This document shows, in pieces, positions 22,842-31,161 of a DNA stretch of 42,354 bases. Under the pieces are notes generated by a model. It worked only from the letters and a program-made list of their open reading frames with translations, did no database searches and was not told the DNA's origin. A program made the translations under genes and the position numbers. Source of the stretch: Mycobacterium sp. Its GTDB lineage: Bacteria; Actinomycetota; Actinomycetes; Mycobacteriales; Mycobacteriaceae. The first letter of the stretch is position 1. Each line of letters starts with the position of its first letter. Where the stretch lies: positions 1 through 42,354 of the forward strand of contig VEQY01000023.1 in assembly GCA_018882965.1 (NCBI GenBank), read 5' to 3'.

Positions 22842-24556
22842 TTCAGCGGCACCGGCTCGAGAATCTCCGCGCGCGCTTCGGGGGCGGCGGCACGCAGGGC
22901 GTCCGCCGAGGCGTCGTCGGGCTGGGTCTGGGAGAGCACCTCGGCCTCCACCCGGGCGATGTAGGTGGCCACCTCCCGATCGACGTCGGCCGGCCCCCAG
23001 CCCAGGATCGGCGCGACGATCTCGGCGACCTCGCGCGCGCACTCCACACCGCGGTGCGGGTACTCGATGGAGATCCGCATCCGCCGGGTCAGGATGTCCT
23101 CCAGGTGCAGCGCACCCTCGGCCGCGGCGGCGTAGGCCGCCTCCACCCGCAGGTACACCGGCGCCTGGGCGATCGGCTCGAGCAGGTCGGGCTGGTCGAC
23201 CGCCAGATCGAGCACCTCGTCGATGAGTGAGCCGAACCGGTCCAGCAGGTGGCGCACCCGGTAGGGGTGCAGGTTGTAGCGCTCCCCCGCGCTGTCGGTC
23301 TGATTGATCAGCGCGAAGTAGCCGTCGGCTCCCAGCAGCGGCACCTTCTCGGTGATCGAGGGCGCCACCCGGGCCGGCACGAATTCGGCGGCGGCGTCCA
23401 CCGCGTCGGCGGCCATCACCCGGTAGGTGGTGTACTTGCCGCCGGCGATGGCGACCAGCCCGGGCGTGGGCACGGCGACCGCGTGCTCGCGGGACAGCTT
23501 CGAGGTCTCCTCGCTCTCCCCGGCCAGCAGCGGACGCAGTCCCGCGTAGACGCCGTCGATGTCGTCGTGGGTGAGCGGGGTGGCCAGCACGGTGTTGACG
23601 TGATCGAGGATGTAGTCGATGTCGGCCTTGGTGGCCGCCGGGTGGGCCAGGTCGAGGTTCCAGTCGGTGTCGGTGGTGCCGATGATCCAGTGGGTGCCCC
23701 ACGGGATGACGAACAGCACCGACTTCTCGGTGCGCAGGATGATCGCCACCTCGCTGACGACTCGGTCGCGCGGGACCACGATGTGCACGCCCTTGGACGC
23801 GCGGACCCGGAAGCGGCCGCGCTGGCGGGACAGCGCCTGAATCTCGTCGGTCCACACCCCGGTGGCGTTGATGACGACGTGCCCGCGCACCTCGGTCACC
23901 TCGCCGTTCTCCGAGTCGCGGACCCGCACCCCCACCACCCGGTCACCCTCGGTCAGCAGCGACACCACCTGGGTGGAGTTGCGCACCACCGCCCCGTACT
24001 GCGCGGCGGTGCGCGCGACCATCATGGTGTGACGGGCGTCGTCGACGACGGTGTCGTAGTAGCGGATCCCGCCGATCAGCGAGCTGCGCTTGAGGCCCGG
24101 CGCCAGTCGCAACGCGCCGGACTTGGTCAGATGCCGCTGGGGCGGAACCGATTTCGCGCCACCGAGCTGGTCGTAGAGGAAGATCCCCGCGGCGATGTAG
24201 GGCCGCTCCCAGATCCTCTTGGTCAAGGGGAACAGAAACGGCAGCGGCTTGACCAGATGCGGCGCGAGCGTGGTCAGCGACAGCTCGCGTTCGTGCAGCG
24301 CCTCGCGCACCAGACCGAACTCCAGCTGCTCGAGGTAGCGCAGGCCGCCGTGGAACATTTTCGAGCTACGGCTGGAGGTGCCCGACGCGAAGTCGCGGGC
24401 CTCCACCAGCGCCACCCGCAGACCGCGGGTGGCCGCGTCCAGCGCCGCGCCGGCGCCGACGACACCACCGCCGATCACGACGACGTCGAACTGCTCGGCG
24501 CTGAGTTCGGCCCACGCCTCGGCACGCCGGGCCGGGCCCAGGACGGGGTCGCTCAC
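22838..24556 (-). CDS. glpD2: FAD-dependent glycerol-3-phosphate dehydrogenase
   Basis: A 572-residue respiratory glycerol-3-phosphate dehydrogenase (glycerol 3-phosphate to dihydroxyacetone phosphate, electrons to quinone). The FAD fold is DVVVIGGGVVGAGAALDA (GGGVVGAG at 29-36), then the family motif SSRSSKMFHGGLRYLEQ, and the segments HWIIGTTDTDWN and AIAGGKYTTYRVMA. The C-terminal GlpD-specific helical domain ends in AEILEPVPLK. GTG 24556 is preceded by GAGGAG, giving the usual ~570-580-residue length. It stands downstream of lpdA on the same strand with 24 bases between, as in M. tuberculosis. Peripheral inner-membrane enzyme in glycerol and phospholipid-derived carbon use. Confidence 0.95.
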   Translation of the reverse strand: MSDPVLGPARRAEAWAELSAEQFDVVVIGGGVVGAGAALDAATRGLRVALVEARDFASGTSSRSSKMFHGGLRYLEQLEFGLVREALHERELSLTTLAPHLVKPLPFLFPLTKRIWERPYIAAGIFLYDQLGGAKSVPPQRHLTKSGALRLAPGLKRSSLIGGIRYYDTVVDDARHTMMVARTAAQYGAVVRNSTQVVSLLTEGDRVVGVRVRDSENGEVTEVRGHVVINATGVWTDEIQALSRQRGRFRVRASKGVHIVVPRDRVVSEVAIILRTEKSVLFVIPWGTHWIIGTTDTDWNLDLAHPAATKADIDYILDHVNTVLATPLTHDDIDGVYAGLRPLLAGESEETSKLSREHAVAVPTPGLVAIAGGKYTTYRVMAADAVDAAAEFVPARVAPSITEKVPLLGADGYFALINQTDSAGERYNLHPYRVRHLLDRFGSLIDEVLDLAVDQPDLLEPIAQAPVYLRVEAAYAAAAEGALHLEDILTRRMRISIEYPHRGVECAREVAEIVAPILGWGPADVDREVATYIARVEAEVLSQTQPDDASADALRAAAPEARAEILEPVPLK

Positions 24557-24580
24557 AGGGCACTCCTCACAGTCGAGAGG

Positions 24581-25987
24581 CTAGTCCAGATCATCGTGGG
24601 CCATCAGCCGACGGGCCGCCTCGACGATGGAGCCCGACAGCGAGGGGTAGACCGACAGCGTCTGCGCCAGGTCGGTCACCGAGATGCGGTTCTGAACAGC
24701 CAGCGCGATCGGCAGGATCAGCTCCGAGGCGATCGGCGCCACCACCACCCCGCCGATGACCACCCCGGTGGCGGGCCGGCAGAAGATCTTCACGAAGCCC
24801 TTGCGCAGCAGCGACATCTTCGCCCTGGCGTTGGTGTTGAGCGGGAGCGTGAGGACCCGCGCCGGCACGGTCCCGTTGTCGATCGCGGTCTGCGGCACCC
24901 CGACCGCGCCGATCTCGGGCCGGGTGAACGTCGCCGAGGCCACCGTGCGCAGCCGGATCGGCGCCACGCCCTCGCCGAGAGCGTGGTACATCGCGATGCG
25001 CCCCTGCATGGCCGCCACCGACGCCAGCGGCAAGAGCCCCGTGCAGTCGCCGGCGGCGTAGATCCCGGCCGCGACGGTCCGCGACACCCGGTCGACCGGG
25101 ATGTAGCCGCCGGGGCCGAGTTCGACGCCGACGCGCTCCAGGCCCAGGCCCGCGGTGTTGGGCACCGAGCCGACGGTCATCAGCGCGTGACTGCCCTCGA
25201 CCACCCGGCCGTCGGCCAGCGTCACCCGCACCCCCGTGTCGGTGCGGACCACCGACTCGGCGCGGCCGTTCTTGAGCAGCGTCACCCCGCGCTCGGCGAA
25301 GACGTCCTCGAGCACGGCGGCGGCGTCGCTGTCCTCGTGCGGCAGGATCTGGTCGCGGCTGGCGACCACGGTCACGGTCACCCCGAGTTCGGTGTAGGCG
25401 TTGCAGAACTCCGCCCCGGTCACCCCCGAGCCCACGATGACCAGATGGTCGGGCAGCTCCTCGAGGTCGTAGAGCTGTCGCCAGTTCAGGATGCGCTGGC
25501 CGTCGGGCTCCGCGCCGGGCAGCACCCGCGGTCGCGCGCCGGTGGCGATGAGCACCACGTCGGCGTCGAGCACCCGCTCCGCACCGCCCGGGACGCTCAC
25601 CTTCACCCGGTGGTGGGCCATGCCCGGCACGCTGTCGATCAGCTCGGCGCGCCCGCCGATCACCTCCACGCCCTGGCCGAGCAGCTGGGTGCCGATGTCG
25701 GCGGACTGAGAGCGGGCCAGCGTCTTGACCCGGTTGTTGATCTGCGGCAGCGAGATCTTGGCGTCCTCATGACCGATCTCGTAGCCCAACCCGGCGGCCC
25801 GGCGCAGCTCGGTGCGCACGCCGGTGGAGGCGATGAACGTCTTCGACGGCACGCAGTCGAACAGCACGCACGCCCCGCCGATGCCATCGGAGTCGACCAC
25901 CGTGACCTCCACGTTCCGGGCGGCCGCCACCAGGGCCGCCTCGTAACCGGCGGGGCCCCCGCCGAGGATCACGATCCGGGTGGTCAC
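24581..25987 (-). CDS. lpdA: NAD(P)H quinone reductase LpdA (flavoprotein disulfide reductase family)
   Basis: A 468-residue two-dinucleotide-fold flavoprotein, strongly like M. tuberculosis Rv3303c (VILGGGPAGYEAALVAA, DCVPSKTFIASTGVRTELRRA, VGSGVTGAEF, the C-terminal RLMAHDDLD). The FAD-proximal motif reads GGACVLFDCVPSK, with Cys40 and Cys45 in the C-x4-C spacing of true disulfide reductases. As I remember it, the M. tuberculosis protein lacks the first Cys (GGAAVLDDC) and acts as a quinone reductase. The C-terminal His-Glu dyad of dihydrolipoamide dehydrogenase is absent here (VYPSLSGS where lipoamide dehydrogenases have HAHPTxSE). I chose GTG 25987; the frame stays open upstream only across the divergent neighbour. 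Confidence 0.92.
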   Translation of the reverse strand: MTTRIVILGGGPAGYEAALVAAARNVEVTVVDSDGIGGACVLFDCVPSKTFIASTGVRTELRRAAGLGYEIGHEDAKISLPQINNRVKTLARSQSADIGTQLLGQGVEVIGGRAELIDSVPGMAHHRVKVSVPGGAERVLDADVVLIATGARPRVLPGAEPDGQRILNWRQLYDLEELPDHLVIVGSGVTGAEFCNAYTELGVTVTVVASRDQILPHEDSDAAAVLEDVFAERGVTLLKNGRAESVVRTDTGVRVTLADGRVVEGSHALMTVGSVPNTAGLGLERVGVELGPGGYIPVDRVSRTVAAGIYAAGDCTGLLPLASVAAMQGRIAMYHALGEGVAPIRLRTVASATFTRPEIGAVGVPQTAIDNGTVPARVLTLPLNTNARAKMSLLRKGFVKIFCRPATGVVIGGVVVAPIASELILPIALAVQNRISVTDLAQTLSVYPSLSGSIVEAARRLMAHDDLD

Positions 25988-26011
25988 GCGCCTATCTAAA
26001 CAGGAAATGCG

Positions 26012-26017
26012 TAGTCT
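26012..26017 (+). promoter_or_regulatory. -10 box, likely leaderless promoter
   Basis: TAGTCT ends 6 bases before the GTG at 26024, inside the 36-base gap between the divergent lpdA and cyclotransferase-fold genes. Confidence 0.4.
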
Positions 26018-26023
26018 TTCCCC

Positions 26024-26503
26024 GTGCCGCTTTACGCCGCCTACGGGTCCAACATGGATCCGGAGCAGATGATGGAGCGCGCGCCGCACTCCCCGATGGC
26101 CGGTACCGGCTGGCTCTTCGGCTGGCGGCTGACCTTCGCCGGCGAGGACATCGGCTGGGAGGGCGCGCTGGCCACGGTGGTGGAGGACCCGATCTCCCGG
26201 GTGTTCGTGGTGCTCTACGACGTGACGCCGGCCGACGAGCGCAACCTCGACCGCTGGGAGGGATCCGAACTCGGCCTGCACCAGAAGATCCGCTGCCGGA
26301 TCGACCGCGAATCCTCCGACACCACAACCGATCCGGTGCTGGCCTGGCTCTACGTCCTCGACGCCTGGGAGGGCGGCCTGCCGTCAGCCCGCTACCTGGG
26401 GGTGATGGCCGACGCGGCGGAGGTGGCCGGCGCGCCCTCGGAGTACGTCCACGACCTGCGCACCCGGCCCTCGCGCAACATCGGCCCGGGCACCGCGCTC
26501 TAG
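26024..26503 (+). CDS. gamma-glutamylcyclotransferase-fold protein (Rv3304-like)
   Basis: A 159-residue protein with the cyclotransferase signature YAAYGSNMDPEQM (YGSN at 7-10), the strand TVVEDPISRVFVVLYDVTPAD and an acidic RWEGSELG that can supply the catalytic Glu. The fold releases 5-oxoproline from gamma-glutamyl amines or peptides; the real substrate is not known in mycobacteria, which lack glutathione. It starts at a GTG and is divergent from lpdA. Its stop is two bases from the end of the convergent amidohydrolase. The location next to lpdA is conserved with Rv3304 of M. tuberculosis (from memory). Confidence 0.85.
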   Translation: MPLYAAYGSNMDPEQMMERAPHSPMAGTGWLFGWRLTFAGEDIGWEGALATVVEDPISRVFVVLYDVTPADERNLDRWEGSELGLHQKIRCRIDRESSDTTTDPVLAWLYVLDAWEGGLPSARYLGVMADAAEVAGAPSEYVHDLRTRPSRNIGPGTAL

Positions 26504-26505
26504 CG

Positions 26506-27678
26506 TCACTCGAAGCGGGCGGTCTCCGCGACGAGGTTGACCAGCACCCGGATCCCGATCGCCAGGGCGCGTTCGTCGATGTCGAAGTTCGGCTGGTGCA
26601 GGTCCAGTTGCGCGCCCCGACCGCTCCACACCCCCAGACGGGCCATCGCGCCGGGAACCTTCTCCAGATACCAGGAGAAGTCCTCCCCGCCACCGGACTG
26701 CTGGGTGTCGGCGAAGACCTCCGGCCCGACGCTCTCGATCGCGTGGGTCATGATCTGGGTCGAGCGTTCCTCGTTGACCACCGGAGGAACCCCGCGGCGG
26801 TAGTTGAGGGAATGCTCGATCCGCAGCGGCGCGAGCAGCTCCGAAACCGTTTCGCGGACAAGGTCTTCCATCGCCAGCCAGGCCTCCCGGCTGGCTGTGC
26901 GCACCGTGCCGGCCAAGGTGCCCGACTGGGGGATCGCGTTCGAGGCGGCGCCGGCGTTGGCGACACCCCACACCATCACGGTGCCGTGCCGCGGATCGAT
27001 CCGCCGCGACAGCACGCCGGGCAGCCCGGTGATCAGCGTCCCCATCCCGTAGATCAGGTCGGTGGTCAGATGCGGCCGGGAGGTGTGCCCGCCCGGCGAG
27101 CGCAGCGTGATCTCGACGGAGTCGGCCGCCGAGGTGATCGGGCCGGCGGTGACGGCGACGCGCCCGACCGCCAGGTGCGGGTCGCAGTGCAGCGCGAAGA
27201 TGCGGGACACACCCGAGAGCACACCGGCCGCGACAGCCTCGATCGCGCCACCGGGCATAAGTTCCTCGGCCGGCTGGAAGATCAGCCGAACCGCCACCGG
27301 CAATTCGGGCGCCGAGACCAGGGCCCGGGCCGCCCCCAGCAGCATCGCGGTGTGCGCGTCGTGACCGCACGCGTGGGTGACGCCGGACACCACCGAGGCG
27401 TACGGCGCCCCCGTGCGCTCGACCATCGGCAGAGCGTCGATGTCGGCGCGTAACGCGATGCGGGGCGCATGCTCGGGCCCGAAGTCACAGATCAGACCGG
27501 TGCCGCCGGGCAGCACCTTGGGGTTGAGACCCGCCTCGACGAGCCGGTCGGCGACGAACTGGGTGGTGGCGAACTCGCTGAAACCCAGTTCCGGGTTGCG
27601 GTGGAAATGCCGGCGCCAGGCCACCACATCGTCGTAGTTGGCGGCCAGCCACGACTCGGCTGCGTCGGCCAGGGGCAT
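26506..27678 (-). CDS. amiA1: M20 family amidohydrolase (AmiA1-like)
   Basis: A 390-residue metal-dependent amidohydrolase of the M20D type (hippurate/IAA-amino-acid hydrolase-like). Metal-binding motifs are visible: ALRADIDALPM, THACGHDAHTAMLLGAA, FQPAEELMPGGA, and the late GGGEDFSWYLEKVPG. The lid/dimerisation domain includes RSPGGHTSRPH. It cleaves N-acyl or amide bonds of small molecules; the substrate is unknown. M. tuberculosis has two adjacent copies, amiA1 and amiB1; only one is present here, so the symbol is assigned by position and family. The ATG at 27678 has TAGACT 6 bases upstream, consistent with a leaderless mRNA. Confidence 0.88.
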   Translation of the reverse strand: MPLADAAESWLAANYDDVVAWRRHFHRNPELGFSEFATTQFVADRLVEAGLNPKVLPGGTGLICDFGPEHAPRIALRADIDALPMVERTGAPYASVVSGVTHACGHDAHTAMLLGAARALVSAPELPVAVRLIFQPAEELMPGGAIEAVAAGVLSGVSRIFALHCDPHLAVGRVAVTAGPITSAADSVEITLRSPGGHTSRPHLTTDLIYGMGTLITGLPGVLSRRIDPRHGTVMVWGVANAGAASNAIPQSGTLAGTVRTASREAWLAMEDLVRETVSELLAPLRIEHSLNYRRGVPPVVNEERSTQIMTHAIESVGPEVFADTQQSGGGEDFSWYLEKVPGAMARLGVWSGRGAQLDLHQPNFDIDERALAIGIRVLVNLVAETARFE

Positions 27679-27684
27679 CCTGGC

Positions 27685-27690
27685 AGTCTA
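27685..27690 (-). promoter_or_regulatory. -10 box, likely leaderless promoter of the amidohydrolase
   Basis: TAGACT (minus strand) ends 6 bases before the ATG at 27678. Confidence 0.4.
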
Positions 27691-27693
27691 GGC

Positions 27694-27708
27694 TGCCGCG
27701 CCGCGGCA
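27694..27708 (-). terminator. GC-rich inverted repeat downstream of upp
   Basis: TGCCGCG and CGCGGCA form a dyad with a 1-base centre (a shorter stem in practice) 12 bases past the upp stop. No T-run follows. Weak terminator candidate between upp and the amidohydrolase. Confidence 0.3.
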
Positions 27709-27719
27709 TCCAGCGGGCC

Positions 27720-28343
27720 TCAGCGCGGCCCGAACTGGCGGTCGCCGGCGTCACCGAGCCCGGGCACGATGTAGGCCGCGCTGTTGAGACCGTCGTCCAC
27801 CGCGGCGGTGAACAGCCGCGCCCGGGGGGCCACCCGCTCCAGCGCCGCGACGCCCTCCGGCGCGCACACCACGCACACCACCGTGATGTCCACCGCGCCG
27901 CGGGCCTGCAGCAACTCAAGGGTGTGGACCATCGATCCGCCGGTCGCCAGCATCGGGTCGAGCACAACGACCGGTAGGGCGCTCAGATCCGGCGGCAGCG
28001 ACTCCAGGTAGGGCATCGGCCGGTGGGTGCTCTCGTCGCGGGCGACCCCGACGAAACCCACCCTGGCTTCGGGAATCAGGGCGTGCGCCTGCTCCACCAT
28101 GCCCAGGCCCGCCCGCAGCACCGGCACGAGCAGGGGCGGGGTGGCCAGCCGTGAGCCGATGGTGTCGGCGACCGGCGTGCGCACGGCGACCTCCTCGCGG
28201 GGCGCGTCCCGGGTGGCTTCGTAGACGAGCATCAGCGTGAGGTCGCGCAGCGCGGCGCGAAACGCGGCGTTGTCGGTGCGCGCGTCGCGCAGAGTGGTCA
28301 ACCGGGCCGCGGCCAGCGGATGGTCGACGACGCACACGTCCAT
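27720..28343 (-). CDS. upp: uracil phosphoribosyltransferase
   Basis: A 207-residue type I phosphoribosyltransferase (uracil + PRPP to UMP), the length expected for mycobacterial Upp. The PRPP loop is [40 protein letters not shown] is the substrate-flap region, and the uracil-binding C-terminus is [17 protein letters not shown]. It is a cytoplasmic pyrimidine salvage enzyme. I chose the ATG at 28343, which gives [20 protein letters not shown] and sits 8 bases after a TACAGT box. It is divergent from the Rv3311-like gene with a 33-base gap in which the two -10 boxes face away from each other six bases apart. Confidence 0.95.
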   Translation of the reverse strand: MDVCVVDHPLAAARLTTLRDARTDNAAFRAALRDLTLMLVYEATRDAPREEVAVRTPVADTIGSRLATPPLLVPVLRAGLGMVEQAHALIPEARVGFVGVARDESTHRPMPYLESLPPDLSALPVVVLDPMLATGGSMVHTLELLQARGAVDITVVCVVCAPEGVAALERVAPRARLFTAAVDDGLNSAAYIVPGLGDAGDRQFGPR

Positions 28344-28351
28344 GGCCCCAA

Positions 28352-28357
28352 ACTGTA
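28352..28357 (-). promoter_or_regulatory. -10 box, likely leaderless promoter of upp
   Basis: TACAGT (minus strand) lies 8 bases before the upp ATG at 28343. Its -35 region would fall inside the first codons of the divergent gene. Confidence 0.45.
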
Positions 28358-28363
28358 GGTCGT

Positions 28364-28369
28364 TAGGCT
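28364..28369 (+). promoter_or_regulatory. -10 box, likely leaderless promoter of the Rv3311-like gene
   Basis: TAGGCT lies 7 bases before the ATG at 28377. Its -35 region would fall inside the first codons of upp. Confidence 0.45.
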
Positions 28370-28376
28370 GTCCGGC

Positions 28377-29645
28377 ATGGCCGCACAGCTCGTACCCATT
28401 CGCCTCAGCGTCACCGCAGGTGACCTCTACACGTTGTGGGCTCCCCGCTGGCGGGAGGCCGGGGATGACTGGGAGGGGTTCCTGGGCAGGGGCGACGACC
28501 TCTACGCCTTCACATCGGTGGCCGACCTGGCGGCCTTCGTCCAGTCGGACACCGAGAACGACCTCAGCGACCACCCGGGCTGGAAGAAGCTGGTCGCCGC
28601 GAACGCGCACAAGCTGGAGCCCGCCGACGACCGGCAGGCCGACCTCATCGCCGTGGAGGACCTGCTGGCCGAGAAACCCACCGCGGAGTCGGTCGCCTCG
28701 CTGGCCACGGCCCTGACCGTCGCCGCGTCCATCGGGTCGGTGTGCGAGCTGCCCCCGGTCACCCGGTTCTTCAACGGCAACCCCAGCCTCGGCCTGGTGT
28801 CCGGCGGGATCGACCAGTTCACCGGCCGGGCCGGCAAGAAGCGCTGGAACATCGTCGGCGAGGTGATCGCCCGGAGCTGGAAGGACGTGATCGCCGCGAT
28901 CGACGAGGTGATCACCACGCCCGACGTCGACGCGCGCGCCGCCGCGCGGGCCACTGCCGAGCTGGAAGAGCCCTACGAGGACGACGAGGAGCTGGATGTC
29001 GTCGCGGCGGCGGCGGCCGGCTCGGACTCCGACTCCGACGACGATTCCGAGGACGCCGCGATCGCCAACCGCGCCGAGCGGATGGTGCTCGGCGGGGACG
29101 AGGACTTCTGGGAGCATGTCGGTATCGACCCGGTTCGGGTGATGTCCGGCGAGGGAACTCTCTACACGTTGCGCTGCTACTTCGACGAGAAGCCGATCTT
29201 CCTGGGCCGCAACGGGCGGGTCAGCGTGTTCGGATCCGAGCGGTCGCTGGCCCGGTACCTGGCCGACGAGCACGACCACGACCTGGCGGATCTGAGCACC
29301 TACGACGACATCCGCACGGCCGCGACCGACGGCTCGCTGAAGGTCGACGTCACCGATGAGAACGTCTACGTGCTCACCGGGCTGGCCGACGACATCGCGG
29401 AGGGACCCGACGCGCTCGACCGTGACCAACTGGCGCTGGCCGTGGAGTTCATGCGGGACGTCGGCGATTTCTCCGAGGACGACGTGGTCGAGACGATGCT
29501 GGCCCGCGACACCGCGCTGGGCAGACTCGTCGGCTACGTGCTGGACCCCGAGTCCGGCGGCCGCCCCGGCCCGCCCTACGCGGCGGCGGCCAAGGAGTGG
29601 GAAGAGCTCGAGGCATACGTGCAGTCTCGGCTCCGGCGCGAGTAG
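28377..29645 (+). CDS. conserved actinobacterial protein of unknown function (Rv3311-like)
   Basis: A 422-residue soluble protein that matches, from memory, Rv3311 of M. tuberculosis in length and position next to upp. I recognise no catalytic motif. Two halves each contain a short alpha/beta unit with an aromatic-rich strand ([17 protein letters not shown] in the first, [16 protein letters not shown] in the second), suggesting an internal duplication. They are joined by a very acidic Asp/Ser/Glu-rich linker around residues 198-226 that is probably disordered. There is no signal peptide or membrane segment. The ATG is 7 bases after TAGGCT. The function is not known. Confidence 0.85.
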   Translation: MAAQLVPIRLSVTAGDLYTLWAPRWREAGDDWEGFLGRGDDLYAFTSVADLAAFVQSDTENDLSDHPGWKKLVAANAHKLEPADDRQADLIAVEDLLAEKPTAESVASLATALTVAASIGSVCELPPVTRFFNGNPSLGLVSGGIDQFTGRAGKKRWNIVGEVIARSWKDVIAAIDEVITTPDVDARAAARATAELEEPYEDDEELDVVAAAAAGSDSDSDDDSEDAAIANRAERMVLGGDEDFWEHVGIDPVRVMSGEGTLYTLRCYFDEKPIFLGRNGRVSVFGSERSLARYLADEHDHDLADLSTYDDIRTAATDGSLKVDVTDENVYVLTGLADDIAEGPDALDRDQLALAVEFMRDVGDFSEDDVVETMLARDTALGRLVGYVLDPESGGRPGPPYAAAAKEWEELEAYVQSRLRRE

Positions 29646-29678
29646 CGCCGAAGCCGGCGACTTGTCGGTGGGCGCCGC

Positions 29679-29684
29679 TACTGT
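29679..29684 (+). promoter_or_regulatory. -10 box of the 13E12-type gene
   Basis: TACTGT lies 7 bases before the ATG at 29692, giving a predicted leaderless start. Its last base is shared with the LexA-type box at 29684-29699. Confidence 0.5.
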
Positions 29685-29699
29685 CGAATGTATGTTCGA
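29684..29699 (+). promoter_or_regulatory. SOS box (LexA operator) overlapping the start codon
   Basis: TCGAAT-GTAT-GTTCGA matches the mycobacterial SOS consensus TCGAAC-N4-GTTCGA with one mismatch in the left arm. The ATG at 29692 lies inside the box, so bound LexA would cover the predicted transcription start. Several 13E12-family genes are known LexA targets in M. tuberculosis. Confidence 0.75.
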
Positions 29700-31161
29700 T
29701 TACCGATTGAGCACCCACTTCGAGCCCGCCGACACGGCCGAGTCGCGGGCCACGCTGTGGGAGATCGCCGCGGCCACCCGCGACGAGAACCGCGCGGCCG
29801 CCCGGCGGCTGACGGCGATCGGGAAACTGTTCGAGATGCGCCGCGCCGAATGCGGCGAGACCGCGGACTGGGCCGTCGACACCTGGGCGGTCGTGGGCGC
29901 GGAGGTGGCCGCCGCACTGCGCGTCAGCCTCGGCAAAGCCGGCAGCTATATGCACTACGCGCAGGCCATGCAGCGACTGCCCGCCGTCAGCGAGGTGTTC
30001 GCCGACGGTGCGATCGACATGCACGTTTTCCAGACCGTCGTCTACCGCACCGCGCTGATCACCGATGAGGACGTGATGGCCGAGGTGGATCGCCGCATCG
30101 CCGAACGCACTGCACGGTGGCCGTCGATGACCCGCGGGCGCCTGGCCCGCGAGATCGACCGCATCGTCTCCAAGCGCGACCCCGAGGCGGTGCGCCGGGA
30201 ACGCGAACGCACCCGCGATCGCGACGTCACCATCTGGGAGCCCGCCGACGGTACCGCCGACCTCTCCGGACGACTCTTCGCCACCGACGCCCACCTTCTC
30301 GACAAACGACTCGACGCGCTGGCCGCCACGGTGTGCGACGACGACCCGAGGACGCTGCCTCAGCGCCGCGCCGACGCCCTCGGCGCCCTGGCAGCCGGAG
30401 CCGACCGGCTCAGCTGCCGCTGCGGGGGCACCGCCTGCGCGGCCGCCGCACCAACCGGACCCGCATCCGCGTCCACGGGAGTCGTCATCCATGTGGTGGC
30501 CGAGAGGGCGGCCCTCGACGGCAACTCCGAGCAGCCCGGGTACCTGCTGGGGGCCGACGCCCTGATCCCCGCTGAGGTCCTGCGCGACATCGCGCCGCTG
30601 GCCGAGCAGCGCCCCCTGCGCGAGCCGGTCGACGGCGTAGCCGAGAAGGGCTACCGGCCCTCGCAGTCGCTGATCGATTTCGTCCGGGCCCGCGACCTGA
30701 CCTGCCGAGCGCCCGGATGCGACCAGCCCGCCATCGACTGCGACGTGGACCACACCGTGCCGCATAGCCGCGGTGGCTCTACGCACGCGTCAAACCTGAA
30801 GTGCCTCTGCCGTTTTCATCATCTTGTCAAAACTTTCTGGGGTTGGCGCGACCGGCAACTGCCGGATGGCACGGTGATCTGGACCCTGCCCGACGCTCAG
30901 ACCTACATCACCACACCGGGCAGCGCTGTGCTGTTCCCCACCCTGCTGGCCCCGACGGTGGGCCCACCGACTCCTCCGGTCTGCCCACCGAGCGGCGAGC
31001 GCTCCTTGAAGATGCCGCGGCGCAAGTTCAGCCGCGTCCGCAACCGGGCCCGCTACATCGCCGCGGAACGGGCCCGCAACCGCCAGGAGGTCGAGGCCTC
31101 GCGACCGCCGGAGAAACCTGCGACGCCCGAGCAGCCCGGCGACGATCCGCCGCCCTTCTAG
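29692..31161 (+). CDS. DUF222 / HNH endonuclease domain protein (13E12 repeat family)
   Basis: A 489-residue protein of the multicopy mycobacterial 13E12 family. The N-terminal DUF222 domain (about residues 1-330; starts [14 protein letters not shown]) is followed by an HNH module, [18 protein letters not shown] with [20 protein letters not shown] and [15 protein letters not shown], which holds the metal-binding Cys/His residues of an HNH nuclease. The last ~80 residues are basic and then Pro-rich. Members are repeated in mycobacterial genomes and have been linked to mobile-element integration sites; the cellular role is unclear. The ATG at 29692 is set by the conserved N-terminus, the -10 box and the SOS box, and predicts DNA-damage induction. 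Its TAG shares four bases (CTAG) with the stop of convergent add. Confidence 0.9.
   Translation: MFDYRLSTHFEPADTAESRATLWEIAAATRDENRAAARRLTAIGKLFEMRRAECGETADWAVDTWAVVGAEVAAALRVSLGKAGSYMHYAQAMQRLPAVSEVFADGAIDMHVFQTVVYRTALITDEDVMAEVDRRIAERTARWPSMTRGRLAREIDRIVSKRDPEAVRRERERTRDRDVTIWEPADGTADLSGRLFATDAHLLDKRLDALAATVCDDDPRTLPQRRADALGALAAGADRLSCRCGGTACAAAAPTGPASASTGVVIHVVAERAALDGNSEQPGYLLGADALIPAEVLRDIAPLAEQRPLREPVDGVAEKGYRPSQSLIDFVRARDLTCRAPGCDQPAIDCDVDHTVPHSRGGSTHASNLKCLCRFHHLVKTFWGWRDRQLPDGTVIWTLPDAQTYITTPGSAVLFPTLLAPTVGPPTPPVCPPSGERSLKMPRRKFSRVRNRARYIAAERARNRQEVEASRPPEKPATPEQPGDDPPPF

Noticed and set aside
24581..25987. LpdA as a true dihydrolipoamide dehydrogenase
   Set aside because: The C-terminal His-Glu dyad needed for that reaction is missing, and overall similarity is to the quinone-reductase LpdA.
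23249..25999. 916-codon open frame on the plus strand across glpD2 and lpdA
   Set aside because: It is antisense to two clear flavoprotein genes, is rich in His/Arg/Gly with low complexity, and has no domain.
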